A stretch of DNA of 64,000 bases, taken from Schistocephalus solidus. Its lineage: Eukaryota > Platyhelminthes > Cestoda > Diphyllobothriidea > Diphyllobothriidae. Below are positions 36,831-50,074 of this stretch, one piece after another. The translations under genes were made by a program, and so were the position numbers. Where the stretch lies: NCBI GenBank assembly GCA_017591395.1, contig WEDG01005400.1, positions 1-64,000 of the forward strand, read 5' to 3'. A model generated the notes under the pieces. It searched no databases. It had not been told where the DNA came from and saw nothing but the letters and a program-made list of their open reading frames with translations. The first letter of the stretch is position 1. Each line of letters begins with the position of its first letter.

Positions 36831-38663
36831 TGTATGCCTGCAAGAAAAGTAAATGATCGTTTCCTTCTGTTATTAAATGCTATAAGAGGCTTATGATTGT
36901 CCAAAAGTGTTCCTTTAGGGAGAACCCTTCAGTCATTATTCATGTTACATTTCGTATTGAACTGCAAAAAACAAATACATGCAATTTATAAAACCAAGCT
37001 AAGGCTACATTTATCAAAACGAAATTTTTTTGATTTAATGTCGAAAATAAGAATTACTGTTGTAGATATTAAGGGCTTATATCCTCCCACGTTTAACTAT
37101 GAGACAATGTGAATGTGCTTTATTGACACAGAACCCACCTACCAATTGGGTGAGATAATTCTCAAGAAAATATATTTATGATTTTATCTTCAACCAGAAA
37201 CAATTTGCTATCATTTGGTCAAATTGTCCTTCATCTGCCAAGAATAATATTTTCTGGTATAGAAAGTTATGTGCCTTAAAAGATAAAATACATCGCAGTC
37301 TGCAGGTTTAAAATTTCAGAATATTCAATTGATCTCTCATGGCCACCATTACAAAAGTGAGCGATAAAAATTATCTTGACAAAAAGAGAATATGGAGTGT
37401 CTGTTAACGGCTAGCAATCCAGTAATGACAATTCCAGTATCCCTTTGATTTCTATGTAACTGTTTTCTATAGGCACTATTTAAAGCTATACAACTGCGCG
37501 TGAGAACACTGGATTGAAGTCCATGTCACAGCAAGATGAGCAATAACTGGGGCAGATCGAAGAACACCCTTTTTGCGATATCAAAGGAGAACTTTAGCTT
37601 TACAGGTGAACTTCATTTCTCTATGCACTTGTAGTTACCACTAAAGTGTTTATTGGTGTGTCTAGGTGTGCCATCCCACATTAAATGGGGCATTTGTCAT
37701 GGGTGTACATAGAAAATTCCCTTCCGTGCTCCTATTTGGCTCACTTGTAAATCACCTGACTCGACAAGGTGTCGCTGTAAGGGGGATAATAAAACAGTCC
37801 ACCGCAGTATGTACAAGCAGGCCTGACCTATAGATGACGCAAATATAGCAGCAACTATACAAATCTCTGTATCTCATTCATACCTTAAAAGCATCAGTTT
37901 ACGTCCTGTCCTTGCCATCTGTAACTGTTGCATCGGGCTGCGAGCACGCGTTCTGTAAACAACAGGCCTCACTTTCACTTGATCCATGCATATCCATAGA
38001 ACATGGAATACGAAAATGATGCCAAAGTTTTTCCAATGAACCACCCTGCTATATGGTACAGCTACCAAAATGTCAACACCATTCACGAATATCCATCCAT
38101 CCCGAAAATAGTTGTACAAAAGTTAAAGACATTGTACCTCATGTTCCAAATGCAATAACACAACATTAGTAGCAAACGCACCAGTGCCTAGTGAACACAG
38201 CCAGTACACAGTCCATTTAACCCCAATTGCCTTCTCCGAAGGGCGCAACGCAGATGGGTGTCTAAATATCCATATAAAATAAGTATTTAATAATGTTTGT
38301 CACTCATAATCTTAAAAGGATGATCATTGGCCAGTCGGTATCGCGTCAATTGCTTTTTGCACAGGGACATTATCTGAAAATCCATGACCCTTCTGTCTAT
38401 TTTACGAAGGGTAATAACTTCTGAGTAACCTATTTCGGAGGTAAAGCTCTCTTTGAAATCTCTGTTGAAAAAAACTTGTTCCCTTGCACAGGAGCCGTTA
38501 AGGTACGTCTTATAAACAAGCAAATCCCCCGATTATCTGTTTTGAGCTTAGATTAACAATACAAAAATTATTTACTATACTCACTTATATTTAGTTTCAT
38601 ATTAGCTGAAGAAAAAAACTGTTATGCACATCTCCCCAAATGTTGATTTGCGTACACTGGCCT
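36831..38663. other. Intergenic stretch with a repeat-like patch
   Basis: At about 37620-37860 the sequence is GC-richer and resembles dispersed flatworm repeats. The short frames on both strands there have no motif. Nothing else could be supported. Confidence 0.3.
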
Positions 38664-38860
38664 CTAATGGAGGAACAATACGACGGCCAGATTGGCAAAA
38701 ATAACGGCATTAGAGCGGGATATCCAGGCGGCTGCAGAGCATGGACGGAAGGTAGCTTCTATTGTGTTTGTCGGGTTACCCTTGCCAGTGGGTGCATCGC
38801 TTAGCATAACAACAACTGGATCCCATTCCACCGTGGCCTTTACGTAGATACGTGATATTC
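38664..38860 (-). CDS. Copy B exon 5 with GPI-type tail
   Basis: The acceptor GTGTAG leads to an intact frame: ISRIYVKATVEWDPVVVML, PTNTIEATFRPCSAAAWISR, then a hydrophobic end VIFANLAVVLFLH and TAG. The last 30 residues parallel copy A closely. As there, small residues before a hydrophobic end suggest GPI attachment. Confidence 0.7.
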
Positions 38861-39833
38861 CTACACGTGAACATGTGTTGTAAATCAAAAAAGCTTTTGT
38901 AGTTTTCATGAAGTCAAGGTAAATATATATAAACGACAAACTCGATCTTTCCCGCTATCTTTTGTAAACAGTTCTTACTATCAGTATTGCCCGATTTTGG
39001 AACCTGCTGCATTTGCTTTCCCTGCACTATCATCCTTGCATTCAGTGTCGCTAGCTGGCACAGCAGGCATTAGATCCTCTGTAACTTTTATAAGAATCAT
39101 TTGCTAGAGAAGATAAAAATTTGTTAGTCTATTGAATATTAATAGCAGTAGAACGTGAAGTTTTTGCCAGGGCTGTGTTTAACACTTAAACATTTTTAAG
39201 TTCTAAAAAGGATTAACTTGTTGACATACCGTTGGTACAAACGAAAGTGGGACGTCGGTTCCAGTGATTTTTTCATCGGTCACGACTATGTTAGAAGCCG
39301 CATTGGAGTCCGATTTATTAATTGTAATGGTCATTTTAGCATTATTTTCTCCCTCAAAACGCAATGCTGTGATACCTGTCGCTGATTTGACAAGAAAAGT
39401 TACAGTGGATGTCGCTGAAATGAAGAGGTGACGTTATTTACTGAATGTCCATTTTTTAAACTATCTGCTTCTTAAAGGCAGGTGAACTGAAGTTACCGGC
39501 TCTTGTATAGCAAGGTGCAGTAGGTTGGTTTGAACAAAACTTCAGTTCTTCCTTGCCGATCGTGAATGTCTGGTGGGTAAAGTTTGAATGTCAAACTAGG
39601 GCTTCCTACAGTGACTTCGAATCGTGGATAAAGTGGAGATTCAAACTGTTTTCTTGACACTTCACCGGACTCGAATTTAACATCAATGGCCTGAGAGTGT
39701 CCTGAATTGCAGAGAAAAACCTGTTAACTTTGTCTGAATAACAACTGTCACAGATTTTATGGATCACTGAAAACTTCTGCAAGTAGAGCCTACCTAGCAG
39801 CAGTATCCAAAGGAGGAAAGTGGAAATCACCAT
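38664..39833 (-). CDS. Copy B: five-exon secreted, probably GPI-anchored protein gene, frame broken
   Basis: Exons, in transcript order, at 39833-39794, 39701-39497, 39414-39230, 39103-38979 (end uncertain) and 38860-38664. Intron phases are 1, 1, 0, 1, as in copy A. The protein would be about 240 to 250 residues. It has the signal peptide MVISTFLLWILLLG, the blocks IDVKFESG, FEVTVG and STVTFLVKSATG, the Cys pair CSNQPTAPC, and an end with CSAAAWISR then VIFANLAVVLFLH. These align along their length with copy A, with many substitutions, so this is an old duplication or a member of a wider family. Two exons carry one base too many (near 39560 and at an A run near 38995). It is either a young pseudogene or intact in the animal with sequence errors. 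Function is unknown; surface or secreted antigen is the inference. Confidence 0.65.
38979..39103 (-). CDS. Copy B exon 4 (3' end uncertain)
   Basis: The acceptor CTCTAG leads into QMILIKVTEDLMPAVPASD then TECKDDSAGKANAAGSK. An extra A in an AAAA run near 38995 shifts the frame to SGNTD, which meets donor GTAAGA in phase 1. Reading on past this donor gives SKNCLQ, which resembles the ENCLQ of copy A. The true exon could therefore run to about 38952, where a GT donor has been lost. Confidence 0.5.
39230..39414 (-). CDS. Copy B exon 3
   Basis: The acceptor TTTCAG and donor GTATGT frame an intact 185-base exon. It reads STVTFLVKSATGITALRFEG, then KMTITINKSDSNAASNIVV, ending PLSFVPT on a whole codon. 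It aligns with PLTFVVKDTSGVKELQF and FSPS in copy A. Confidence 0.7.
39497..39701 (-). CDS. Copy B exon 2
   Basis: The acceptor ATTCAG and donor GTAACT frame an exon reading HSQAIDVKFESGEVSRKQF and FEVTVGSPSLTFKLYPPD. Then, shifted by one base near 39560, it reads KEELKFCSNQPTAPCYTRA. Its length of 205 is one more than the frame-consistent 204. The second part aligns with the Cys pair of copy A, which supports reading the shift as an inserted base. Confidence 0.66.
39794..39833 (-). CDS. Copy B exon 1 (signal peptide)
   Basis: ATG at 39833 opens MVISTFLLWILLLG, a typical hydrophobic signal peptide, and ends in phase 1 at donor GTAGGC. This start is preferred over an upstream ATG in another frame because it gives a signal peptide, a matching phase and similarity to copy A exon 1. 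Confidence 0.65.
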
Positions 39834-42800
39834 GTTACACTGTGAAACAAAAATATTTGGGTTTTGCTTAAACATCAGAATATTTCGCATACATAAGAAG
39901 AAGTTGTTTAAGGGTGCAGATTGCATAAGGACTTTGGTCCATTAAGCGCTTAAATAACATAGAAATAAGGTTAAGCTCTCAGGTGAGGTAAACTAGAATT
40001 TAACTGTTACTCGCAGGCTGATGGCTAAAAATCCATATATGGCGATGATGAAGCCTCCGTCCTTATTTCAGGAAAAACTCGTGTGTACTATGTGAGTGTT
40101 GACTCACTATGATGCGAAAATTTATTTATTTGTTTTGATGTTGCTTTAACAAAAATATTTTTTGTCAACATAGCATTTATTTTTCTGTGTGATTGATATT
40201 TTTAAATCATCTCTTAGGCAGGTCGGAACCGTTTTGTAAACAAATAATTTCTATCCGAGTGCCAAAATGTAATCCTTCTGATTGAGCTATGAGACATGCA
40301 CATATCTTTTTTTATTAGTCACACGTTTTTGCTTTGAGACGAGTAACCATAGATTGAGCGCGCATTTAAAATATCATTGAGAGGCATAAATTTGGAAAAA
40401 ATGTTGTTATGTGAAAAGCAGGTCATTTGCGATTCCAACATTTAATTAGGATTAACATAACCCAGCCTTTTTGGGTTTAAAGACGTCGAAACTTAAGGAA
40501 TCATCCCGAAACATTTGCTTTCAGTTTGGTTTCTACATTACCCTCAACATGGAATTTATCTTTTGACGCCTACACATTTATAAATCAGGTACTTTTCGGA
40601 TTTTTCGGATGCAAATAAGACACGTCTTCTTTGTGTAATCCTATTACATGGGTGCCATAAAGTAATGATCACCAAACCAGGTACGTAGAAGGACAGCCAA
40701 CAGCGTGCAATAATTGAACAGTTCCAGCATGAATATTTGGATACATTAACTGAAATCTGATTACTTGAAAACTACCATTTAGATAGAATTAAATTGAAGC
40801 AATCAAATAAAGGAAAGAAATTTGTTTTTAAAAACTATTTTTAAGTTCACTTCGAGACAACAATACCATTAACAAAGAAAAGGCGAAGGATGGAGAAATT
40901 ATTGCATATTTCAACACTTAGCTAGTGAAAGTGCACAAGAATTGCCTCATTGTGTAGACGATGATTTTATATAAATTTGCAGTTCTTTCTTAACCTAATA
41001 ACATTCATGAAAAATATTTTTTTGGATTTTTATAACGCATAATCTTTTGCTAGATGCTCTTAAAATGGCGTTTGATCAATACGTACAATTTAAAATAAAA
41101 GCTATTTGGTCGTAAAAAACAAAATGGTAGAAGATTCAATGTTTATTCCCTGCGTAAGGAGTATGAGAAGTGTCGATACAAGCGACAATGCGAGTTCCAG
41201 GAAGTAATAAAGAAGATTTAGATGTGACCGCTGGGACAACAGCTGTATTCGCCTGTCGATTGTGATTCCAACTCGAACCCATCATTTGAGACAGTCTTCG
41301 GCTATAGTTCCTCGGCGAAAAACCCTAACAAGCGGTTGTTTTTTTTCCTTTAGAAGATTTTTTCTTGATAACAATACGCTTTTCAATATTAAAAATAATG
41401 TTGTTGTAAAATTGTAACAAAATGTAAATTTTTATAATTTGTTTGGTCTTCATTCCATACTTTTTTAACATTTTACACATATAAAAATGCAATTGTTTGG
41501 CAAGCTGTGTACATTACCGTATTATATATTCATAACGGGGGTGAATGTCATTAAAATAAACTTTTCTGTACGACTCCTTGTTAAACATTCTTGAAGATCA
41601 TAACCCGCTTGTCCCAAATATTTCACTTTCAACAGTCTCTGCAATCTCGCCAAAATATGCACCAGCTCCGACGTTTTACCCGTTTCGTAGACAGCTCCAT
41701 ATGTGATCTAACATAGTATGTAGTGGTCCAAGATTCAGGCTGCGATAAAAAATTTGCCTTATTCGTAATCTTACAAGCAAAACCATATTTGATCAAATGT
41801 ACTTACTTTTAACCTTTAATACTTACTTTTTACCTTTGTATGGTAACCTTATACATACAAAAACGTGAAAACTTTGGCTGCTTTTGCTTGTGCTAATACG
41901 CTGTTTGAAAATGGATCATTGAACGTATTTTTAAGAAATGGGCGAAACATATTTTCTGCCGATAACCTGAAACATCTGTAAAAATTACAGCATTCCCAGG
42001 TCACGTATTTTATCTAGACGGGGATTGAATATAACTCATACTTACAGAGGCGTTTCATTCGCCAATATGGCGCTTTTTGTACTTTGACACCGTTTGTGCT
42101 AGAGGCTTAGCTGAGCCCAACTCCTAGAACGTAAACGGTCATATATCGAATGCGCAATCCGTTACCTCACTAAAAATGAAAAGAAAGACATCAACAAAAA
42201 TATAAAACCGTCAGTTTTTGTCCTTCAAAATTAATTTGAATCTAAAAAAAGTCAATAAGATCTATTTATGCTAATCTTGTAACTGCCTTGTCATCTTTTT
42301 CCAAAAATGCTATGAGGGATCTTAATATTAGCCAACGAAACCTACGAGCTATTTTTCTTTCATTCAACTGAAGTATTAATAACGTTTGTTTAAGTGGTGG
42401 TGCAGATTATCCGGAAGAATCGAATAGGCACTGGAATTTTATATCCCCTAAAAAAGGTGTTATTGGCCTTTTATACGTTTTGTTTCTTTCAACGCTCTTA
42501 TTATCTTTTTGAGCACGCCATCTTGTCCAACGCAAAATGACATTATCTTAATGCTTATACTCTCGGAGACATTAAGTTGCGAGTGTACTTTTTAATATTT
42601 TAAGCCTCATATTATGGTTGGAAAATAAACAAATAAACAAGAAGTGATGCAACACCTTAAATGCCATATTCAATATTTAAATGGTTCGTATGTTGTCCTT
42701 GATTTGTGTTTTGCCTTACGTCATGCATAGAGTGCCTTTTTGAAGAAATCTTATACTATGAGGGTGCATGCTGTTTTTTTAGGAAAAAATAACAAAACGT

Positions 42801-43000
42801 GTTTATGCCCAATAAGACATTGACATGTATAACATAATCTATAATATTTGGCATCACAGGCACTTACAGCTTATTCATACGCCTTTCACTATAGCAGTGT
42901 ATTCCATTAAGTATAACAAGCTGCAGAACGTCACTCTTAGGACAAAGAAATGAATATCACGCCAAAAAATAGCATCGGACATAATAACATGAAACGGTCG
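39834..43000. other. AT-rich intergenic stretch
   Basis: No gene could be supported. It holds a 20-base tandem duplication at 41801-41840, listed separately. No TATA box comparable to the one before copy A is visible upstream of copy B. Confidence 0.4.
41801..41840. repeat. 20-base tandem duplication
   Basis: Two consecutive 20-base units, ACTTACTTTTAACCTTTAAT and ACTTACTTTTTACCTTTGTA, differ at three positions. Confidence 0.75.
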
Positions 43001-43160
43001 AACTGCCACCGCTGATGACGGCTATTGGAACAGAGGTGACTCCAGTAATTTCCCTTTACATCTTCAGCTTCTCCCTACAGGTCCTACAGGTAACTAATCG
43101 AGCCCCTGCGAGAACTATGGATTGAGCACCAAGATAGAGCAAAATAGCCACGTACTGCAA
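43001..43160. repeat. Repeat-like patch
   Basis: A GC-richer stretch of CTTCAGCTTCTCCCTACAGG type in AT-rich surroundings resembles flatworm dispersed repeats from memory. No boundaries or coding content are seen. Confidence 0.25.
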
Positions 43161-43689
43161 TATTATTTGATATCACCTTTATCACGTAAGTGAGGAATGC
43201 TATGGGTATGAAGTATAAATTCCATTTGACAGGCAGATTTCATGAACATGTATGACGCTGATGAATATTTTAAAGAAAATCGTGCGAGGATATTTTCACT
43301 ACAACTGCCAACTTTGAGTTTATTTAAAGTGACCACGTTTAACCGAGTATGAATAGAAAAACACGCCCTACGGATCAATTTCTGAAAGTCATTGCACTTT
43401 GGTATTCTGACCCACCCATAGAAATCTTTCGGTACGAGAAATTCACAATTGTTTTTCACAAATTTGCACTCAGCTACTGCCTTTTCTGTTAACCATAAAA
43501 CAAAAAAGGAAGCATTGGCTGGTTTTTAGCAAGCAATATTTTTCTATAGTGCCATACAACACTTTGGAAAATGATGTTGAATGCAGAAGGAAAACGTTAA
43601 TTGTGAGTAAATTATGGGTGATCTCAGTTTATTATTAATTACCATGGAATCGTTGAGAACCCTCATTCTTGTGAAAAGCCGGTCAAAAC

Positions 43690-43800
43690 CGCTAGCACAA
43701 CGAGCCAATGGCTCAGGGTTTTAGTGTGTTGGTCTTTTATTGGGCACTTCCTGGGTTCCAGCGTCAGGGATCACTAAGCCAGCAATCGGCATTGCTGGCT
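43690..43800 (+). repeat. SINE head followed by a perfect hairpin
   Basis: The A-box-like CCAATGGCTCAGGGTTTTAG and the B-box-like GGGTTCCAGCGTC are spaced as in tRNA-derived SINEs. Immediately after comes a perfect 10-base inverted repeat, AGCCAGCAAT, CGGC, ATTGCTGGCT, at 43777-43800. The opening ACAACGAG-CA-TGGCTCA is shared with the copy at 50075. Confidence 0.42.
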
Positions 43801-46800
43801 GATTATGAATTATAGCCCAGGAATTATCATTTATGTCACCCTTGCCCTCGACACTAATGTAATTTAACAGTAAACGACATAGAGCAAATACCTATTTTCC
43901 TCAGTAGCTGAAATGTTTTACCATGTTATAGGAAAAATTATCTGCAAAACAATTTTTGTCTTCGGACTATAACTCAGGTTTTTCATTAACTTAAACAAAA
44001 CTTGAACTAAAATTAATTGCCCTTTTCACGCCAACCAAGTCTGACTGAAATTGGAGTGAGATAAAGGACAGAAGACTAAAGTATTAGCCTATGCGTCAAA
44101 ACGTGGTTTATTAAGGATTTAATTTTGAGGATGTTTTATGTTTTTCTCAAAAACATAAATTATGCAGTCTAGAACTGCCTTTACTAACGAACACATGCTT
44201 ACCGATTTATGATCTACAGCATCATTTTATGCAATAAAAGGCTCAGTGAAAGTGACCTCACAGTTTTTATCTCAAAAATGTGATCATTTACCGTTTTTAT
44301 GCATATATGTTGATAACGGATAAGCGCATCACTCTTCACTGCACTCCATTTTGATCGCTGGAATCTATCATAGTTAGATAAAAGTAATAAAATGTTAGGG
44401 TTTCAACTAGCAGGATAACTATATCCTTTTAAGCCGCTTCTGTGTGTATGAAGGTTTCCTATAGTGCGCGTAGAACTGGCCGTGCGGTAAAGGCAATAGA
44501 ACAGATTTCCAATATCAGTGCGCGACAGAATTCAGTTGGCATTTGCCACCAAATCAGATACAATACAAGTGGGGACTGTACTGGAAAGCCTGGGTGCAAT
44601 TTCACGTTGTACTAGCCACCTGCTCTGAACGGGCTTGCGAACATGTCGATTGTGTTAGGACATCGGGGCCCAGATCGCTGAGCGATTAGTGAGGGACTCT
44701 GACAGATGCTACAGTGGTGTGAGATCATTAGAAACTAAATGAAGAGCGAGTATAATCCTTCAAAGATTGTAGAAATAATCGCATGATGGTCAAAATACCA
44801 AGGCATGCAATTCCTGTTTGAAAAATGACACAAACCATTCTCGAACTTTTTGATCCTTCAGATTGCCAGGGTCTCAATGATATCAAAAATCGACCGAACA
44901 AGAAATCTCCTGTATTCTTCAACTTGGGTGATTCATAGATCTTGGATTTTTTTGCGCTGCTGATGGTGCAATCAAAATTATGAATAATAAGCATTTTTCC
45001 AGCGCATATTCAAATCTCCTTAACGCATAATAATTATATTATCCGCAATTGGGGCACAGCTTGCGGTAGCAAAAACCAGACTTAAAACAGTGAGTCGCGT
45101 TTTTTCTCTGCAGTGTGAAAATAAATTGTTCAATTTGGTTTTAGCACATAATGCGCTGGCACTTCTTTTTCCATAGGCTCTCCCACAAGGAACGAAGGAA
45201 TGCTGCATGTCAACTGGGCAAACTTAATTTCATAGTTAGTAAAGCATGAAATAAAAATATTTTTATCCCTCTATCTGTCAAACCTTAATACTGCGCTTTC
45301 TTTTTAAAAACGTGGCTTTGTTAAGAAGGTAGTTACAATTTCAGGAAACACAATTTTTTTACCAAAACGGCCGCAATGTCAGTCAGCGTATTCTTTGATA
45401 AAGAAAAGACATGCATTTTTACGATGCGTTGACTGTAAAATTCGTTGATACTTCGAGAATTATATATTTTTACAGTTGTCGAGAAAAATATGTTTTTCCG
45501 TCCAATCGCTGAACTTCACATCTGATATGCAGAGACCTAGCCGAGCTTATTTTCCATGTGAAGCTTGTTATTCTCCTTACCTTAAATGCTCATTTGTTTG
45601 GATTCTAGGTAATATGGCAGACAATATGCTCTTTTGAAACTTTTGTCTAACCTTACTCGATCAAATTCAATAAAGTTTCACATTTTCGCACACATTTATA
45701 TATGGCCTTAAATTTAAAAAATTTTTCTGTTACTTGTATTAAAAATAAGCCTTCATTAATGATAAATTATTAACATAACTTGAAGATGGCCGCAGAATTG
45801 AAACCAATATTTAAACCGATATTAAATCAAACTGGAACTTGCCTGTCATAATCAGCGCTTTTTGCAAACATTAAACGTCTGCCTAGAAGCTATTTGCCAT
45901 TTTACGGTCCACACATTTTGCTGAAAATTCACTTTCCACAAAAGCCTAACGGTGATTTCAAACTTTCAACATAGCAAATTAAACTTTCATAAATAAGAAA
46001 ATTTGTTGGGACGCTTTTGGTTCAGGTATTAGCTAAATACAAAAACGGTTCGTAGAGCAAATCATTTTTTATGATCAGAAACTTCTCAGCATTCATGAGG
46101 AAAATTAAATTTGTCCTTAGTTGCTTCGCTCTAAAAGGCTTATGACTTTTTTTAAAAAATAAATATAGACAGATGAATCTTACAAACACTGAAGAACCTT
46201 TTGAATGATTTTGTTTGGACTAGTACGCAATACGTTTCTCCTAACGTAGAAGCCATAAAGGCATATTTTTAAAGTTTATTTGTGTAATTCTTAGTGGAGT
46301 TGTATCCGTAGTAATGGTTTTATTATTAACCACGTATGATTAAAAGTATTTTCAAATACTTCTTATTTGTCAGAAATATTTTCAGCGAAGATCAAAAAAG
46401 ATCAAAGTTGTTTGCATTTTTACTGATTATAGTCTGCGTCGCTTCTGGAAAATTCGGTTTTCGTATGCAAATTACTTCACCAAAACACTTGTTTAGGGAC
46501 AGGGATTGATATAAGCACACAATAATCGATGAATCATGAAAATAAAACTCTGCGTACCAATTTTTTTAAATTTTCTTCTTCGCTCTTTCGTACTCATGAC
46601 AACCAACTTGTAAAGCTAAACAAGGCATAATTTATCGTAAAAAAATTAGACGTAGGGGAATATGTTAATTTTTAATAAATAAAATGTACACGCGCTTGTC
46701 ATTTAGCGCTGAAAAGGAGTAAGAAAGTCTGTAGAAATCATCACATTAAAATGGAGTGATTTTCATTTTGCTTTGGCTTAGAAATAATGCCAATAAGATC

Positions 46801-49800
46801 ACCTACTGCCCCTTCAGCAACTTGTATATCCGCGATCGCACTGGACGACAGAGTAAGTGCATCAATAAGTAATGATAGACTTTTAACCGTCTGTTTGCAG
46901 TTTTTAAGCTCATTGGCTTATCATCCATCGGGCCTAATAGTGCTATATGTTAAAAGCTAAAATGCGAGGAATGGGGATTTCAGTCTTACTAGCCGTTGTA
47001 ATTAATGTCATTCTGCATGTGATTCGAGTGATAATGACTCGAATATATAGTCAATTACTTATGTCTCAAATTCTTACCAAAAATTAAAAATGCGCTATAG
47101 ATTTGGACTTATCACTTTAACGCAATTGTAATATTTATAATATTGTAGCATAAGCCTTTTTTTCAGACAAGCGAAAAGTTTATTCGGTTTGAAATGGCTT
47201 TTGGCATATTCGATAAAAACGACTATTAGGCAGTGAACATGTTTGCATGTGTTTTAATTTTCTTAAGTATTCAAATATGTTTCTGATAAAACAAGTGCGA
47301 AAAGTATTTTTTCATCTCAATTGGTTGATAATAACTCACATTTTATTTACATTTTATGCTCAAAGCAACGGTATATTTACGCTTGCAAAAGATGTCATAA
47401 CTGCTAAGTCTTATTTAGGCCGATCGGCCGTTAAATTAACATTTACTTTATGCAGTCTATGGTGGAAGGATTATAAAATATCATTTTATATTATGCAAAA
47501 GAAAGCATATAATGCCCAAACAATTTTGCAATAGATGTGAGCTTACCCATATAGGTCACGAGAGGAATGTATCAACATAAAACATACGATGGAATTTGAA
47601 AGGGCACTGAAAAATCTTCAAACAAATCACATTTTTACCTTATTGCCGACCAAATGTTAGCTTTTTAAGAGTATCGTGTTTTTTGATGTAGAATGGTTAT
47701 ATGTCAAATAAGAGAATGCGGAATATGTCTGGGTATATTTTGAAACTTACATGTGCATTTTTAAAGGTATCAAAAACTAGCTGAAAACGCACACAAATTA
47801 ACCAGCCATATTTTTATCAAATGTGGTTACATAAGTAGGCTGAAAGGAGCTGTGTAAAAAGCACATATCCTTGTTTAAACATTTTCATTTTCCATTACCA
47901 AAGGCTAACGTGAAGGTTTCTTAACTCCCGATAAATACCATACGTGTAACGTTCTATGAAACTATCCACGGTGCAGCTGTTTGATGTTCAATCTATAGCT
48001 GAACGACCCAGCGAAACTAGTATTACTGCAACATGATCGGTAAGCATCTCAATACGACTAAAAGAGTTTTTCAAACATTCAGGGTTAGCATTTAATTGAC
48101 AATATCTTTCATATATATATAACCAGTTTAGTTTCCCGAAGATGACTGATATTTGTATCTTAAAATGCAAGAAATGCGCAAAACAGTGGATAATATATTT
48201 TAAAACTATACAGACGTTTTTCGCTGACAGTGAAATTTAATGTCACTGTGCATCGCTTTGGCAGAAGGGCTAAAAGAAAGAGTGCCATTGCAATTTTATC
48301 CGGATGGATGGGTTGCAAGTTCCTGTTGCAGAGTAACTACACAAAAAAAAATAAGACTTATAATTAAAATAGCTGGAACACCGTTATGAGCTGTATGGGT
48401 GTGATAAAGCGATTTCAGGTACACTGAGAAACCTGCAGTGAAGCCTTCCTTGCGGGAGAAAATAAATTAAACATTTTTATGTTCACCCGATAGCAAAATG
48501 CAAGTCATGCTTTAGCAACTACTCTGAAAATAAGGGAGATATTTTTGTCAACATGGATGTATTAAATGAACTCAATAGGGTCTATAAGATTAAACAGTGA
48601 GGAAAAATTAACGAGTTGAAAATAGCGCCACACAGCCAGCAATCGGTATTCAATGTGCGAACTCTGTATGAAAATAACGCTATAAAAATAGACTGAAGGT
48701 AATTGTTGGTGATGTTCCAAACTGCGCAAAATAACCTTAAGTAAAATACGGATCCCGCTTTTATTTAGACCATTAATGGGAGTAAGAAAGTTGCTCACTC
48801 TTTGCGATCTTTCAATATAAATTAACAACAAATGCGTTTTGAAACTACGACGGTGCCCTTTTAGTTTTCTTCTGGTAAGTTGCCATTTGATTGGATACTT
48901 CGTTCCTTCTAACGCCAAACAAAGTTTGTGAGACCTCATTAACCCGCTAATGAATACTTATCATGCGGCCACAATGGACAGTGATAGGTTGACGTTGACA
49001 TATAGTGCGGTTGCATATTACACTCTGACCTATTCTTTTGTTTCCTGAGTTGGGTCGTATAGTACGTTCTTGTTGACCATTCATACAGGAAGACGGAAAA
49101 CACATGCAAGCAGATCAGTTAGAAAATCAAGTGTATTTATGCACAGTAAATGAGAGGAAGGTTTATATGCATGATTTCCATTAACAATGTAGTATTTACA
49201 TTGATTACCGACATAAAATTTACAAATTGCATGTACACAGCATTTTGAAATTATACAAGTCAGAAATAAATACACTTCTTTCTATCCCAAAATGAATCCA
49301 CTTTGAATTTATTTATCAACTTGTGATTAATCGACCAGGGAAAAAATGCGCTGTAATGGATGCTGACAACCTTGAAAATACAGAAATGCGTACCTATAAA
49401 CGACAAAGGCACTGGAAGGTGCAATTTGTGGCTAGTAAGCTTTCGTCAATCCCTCACAGCCAACATCATTTTTGGATGACCTGGTGTTCACAAGTTGGCT
49501 CTAACTGCTTGATGACGGTTACCGCGGCAGATACGGCCACAACGATCTCCATTTTCTTCGCCTGTTATCTTTTTTATACAAGCATAATAGTCGATTATCG
49601 GTTTTTGCGAGATGTTTGGCACGGTATGTTCCTGTAACCCGATAAGCGCATACCCTTTTGATGAGAGTGAATGATGCTCAGGGATATGCAGTTTGACTTC
49701 ATGTCCAAGTTTATTTTTTGATATCAATGCTGATGGTATTCAAGATTTTCTGAGAATCTTTCAAACGTATGGACCTATTTTTGAGGTGATGAGGTGGGAA

Positions 49801-50070
49801 GGTAAGAAACCTCTTCAAGCCTGAAGGTTTTAGTTCAAGTGCCAACAAGAACTGATGAACTTTAAAAAACTTACACTTTCCACACCAACATCTGTCGTTC
49901 GTTCGTGTCAGATTTGATCACACACAAATGCGTTTGCCAAGATGGCAAAGCATAGCTTTTAGCATGCAGCATATTGCGTGAATAATTTTCATTCTGTCCT
50001 ATTATGGAACTAGTGCGTAGGATCATTCAGTCCCGCTCCATCGTTGTTATTTTAAATGATCAAAAACGAC
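43801..50070. other. AT-rich intergenic stretch
   Basis: A repeat-like, GC-richer patch lies at 44340-44720. Two open frames, on - at 48939-48562 (125 codons) and on + at 49323-49637 (104 codons), have no motifs, signal peptides or splice context. I regard them as chance or repeat-derived. Confidence 0.35.
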
Positions 50071-50074
50071 AGAA

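Noticed and set aside
39606..39926. 106-codon minus-strand frame starting upstream of copy B
   Set aside because: It runs from the 5' flank through exon 1 and intron 1 into a wrong frame of exon 2. The spliced model with a signal peptide explains the region better.
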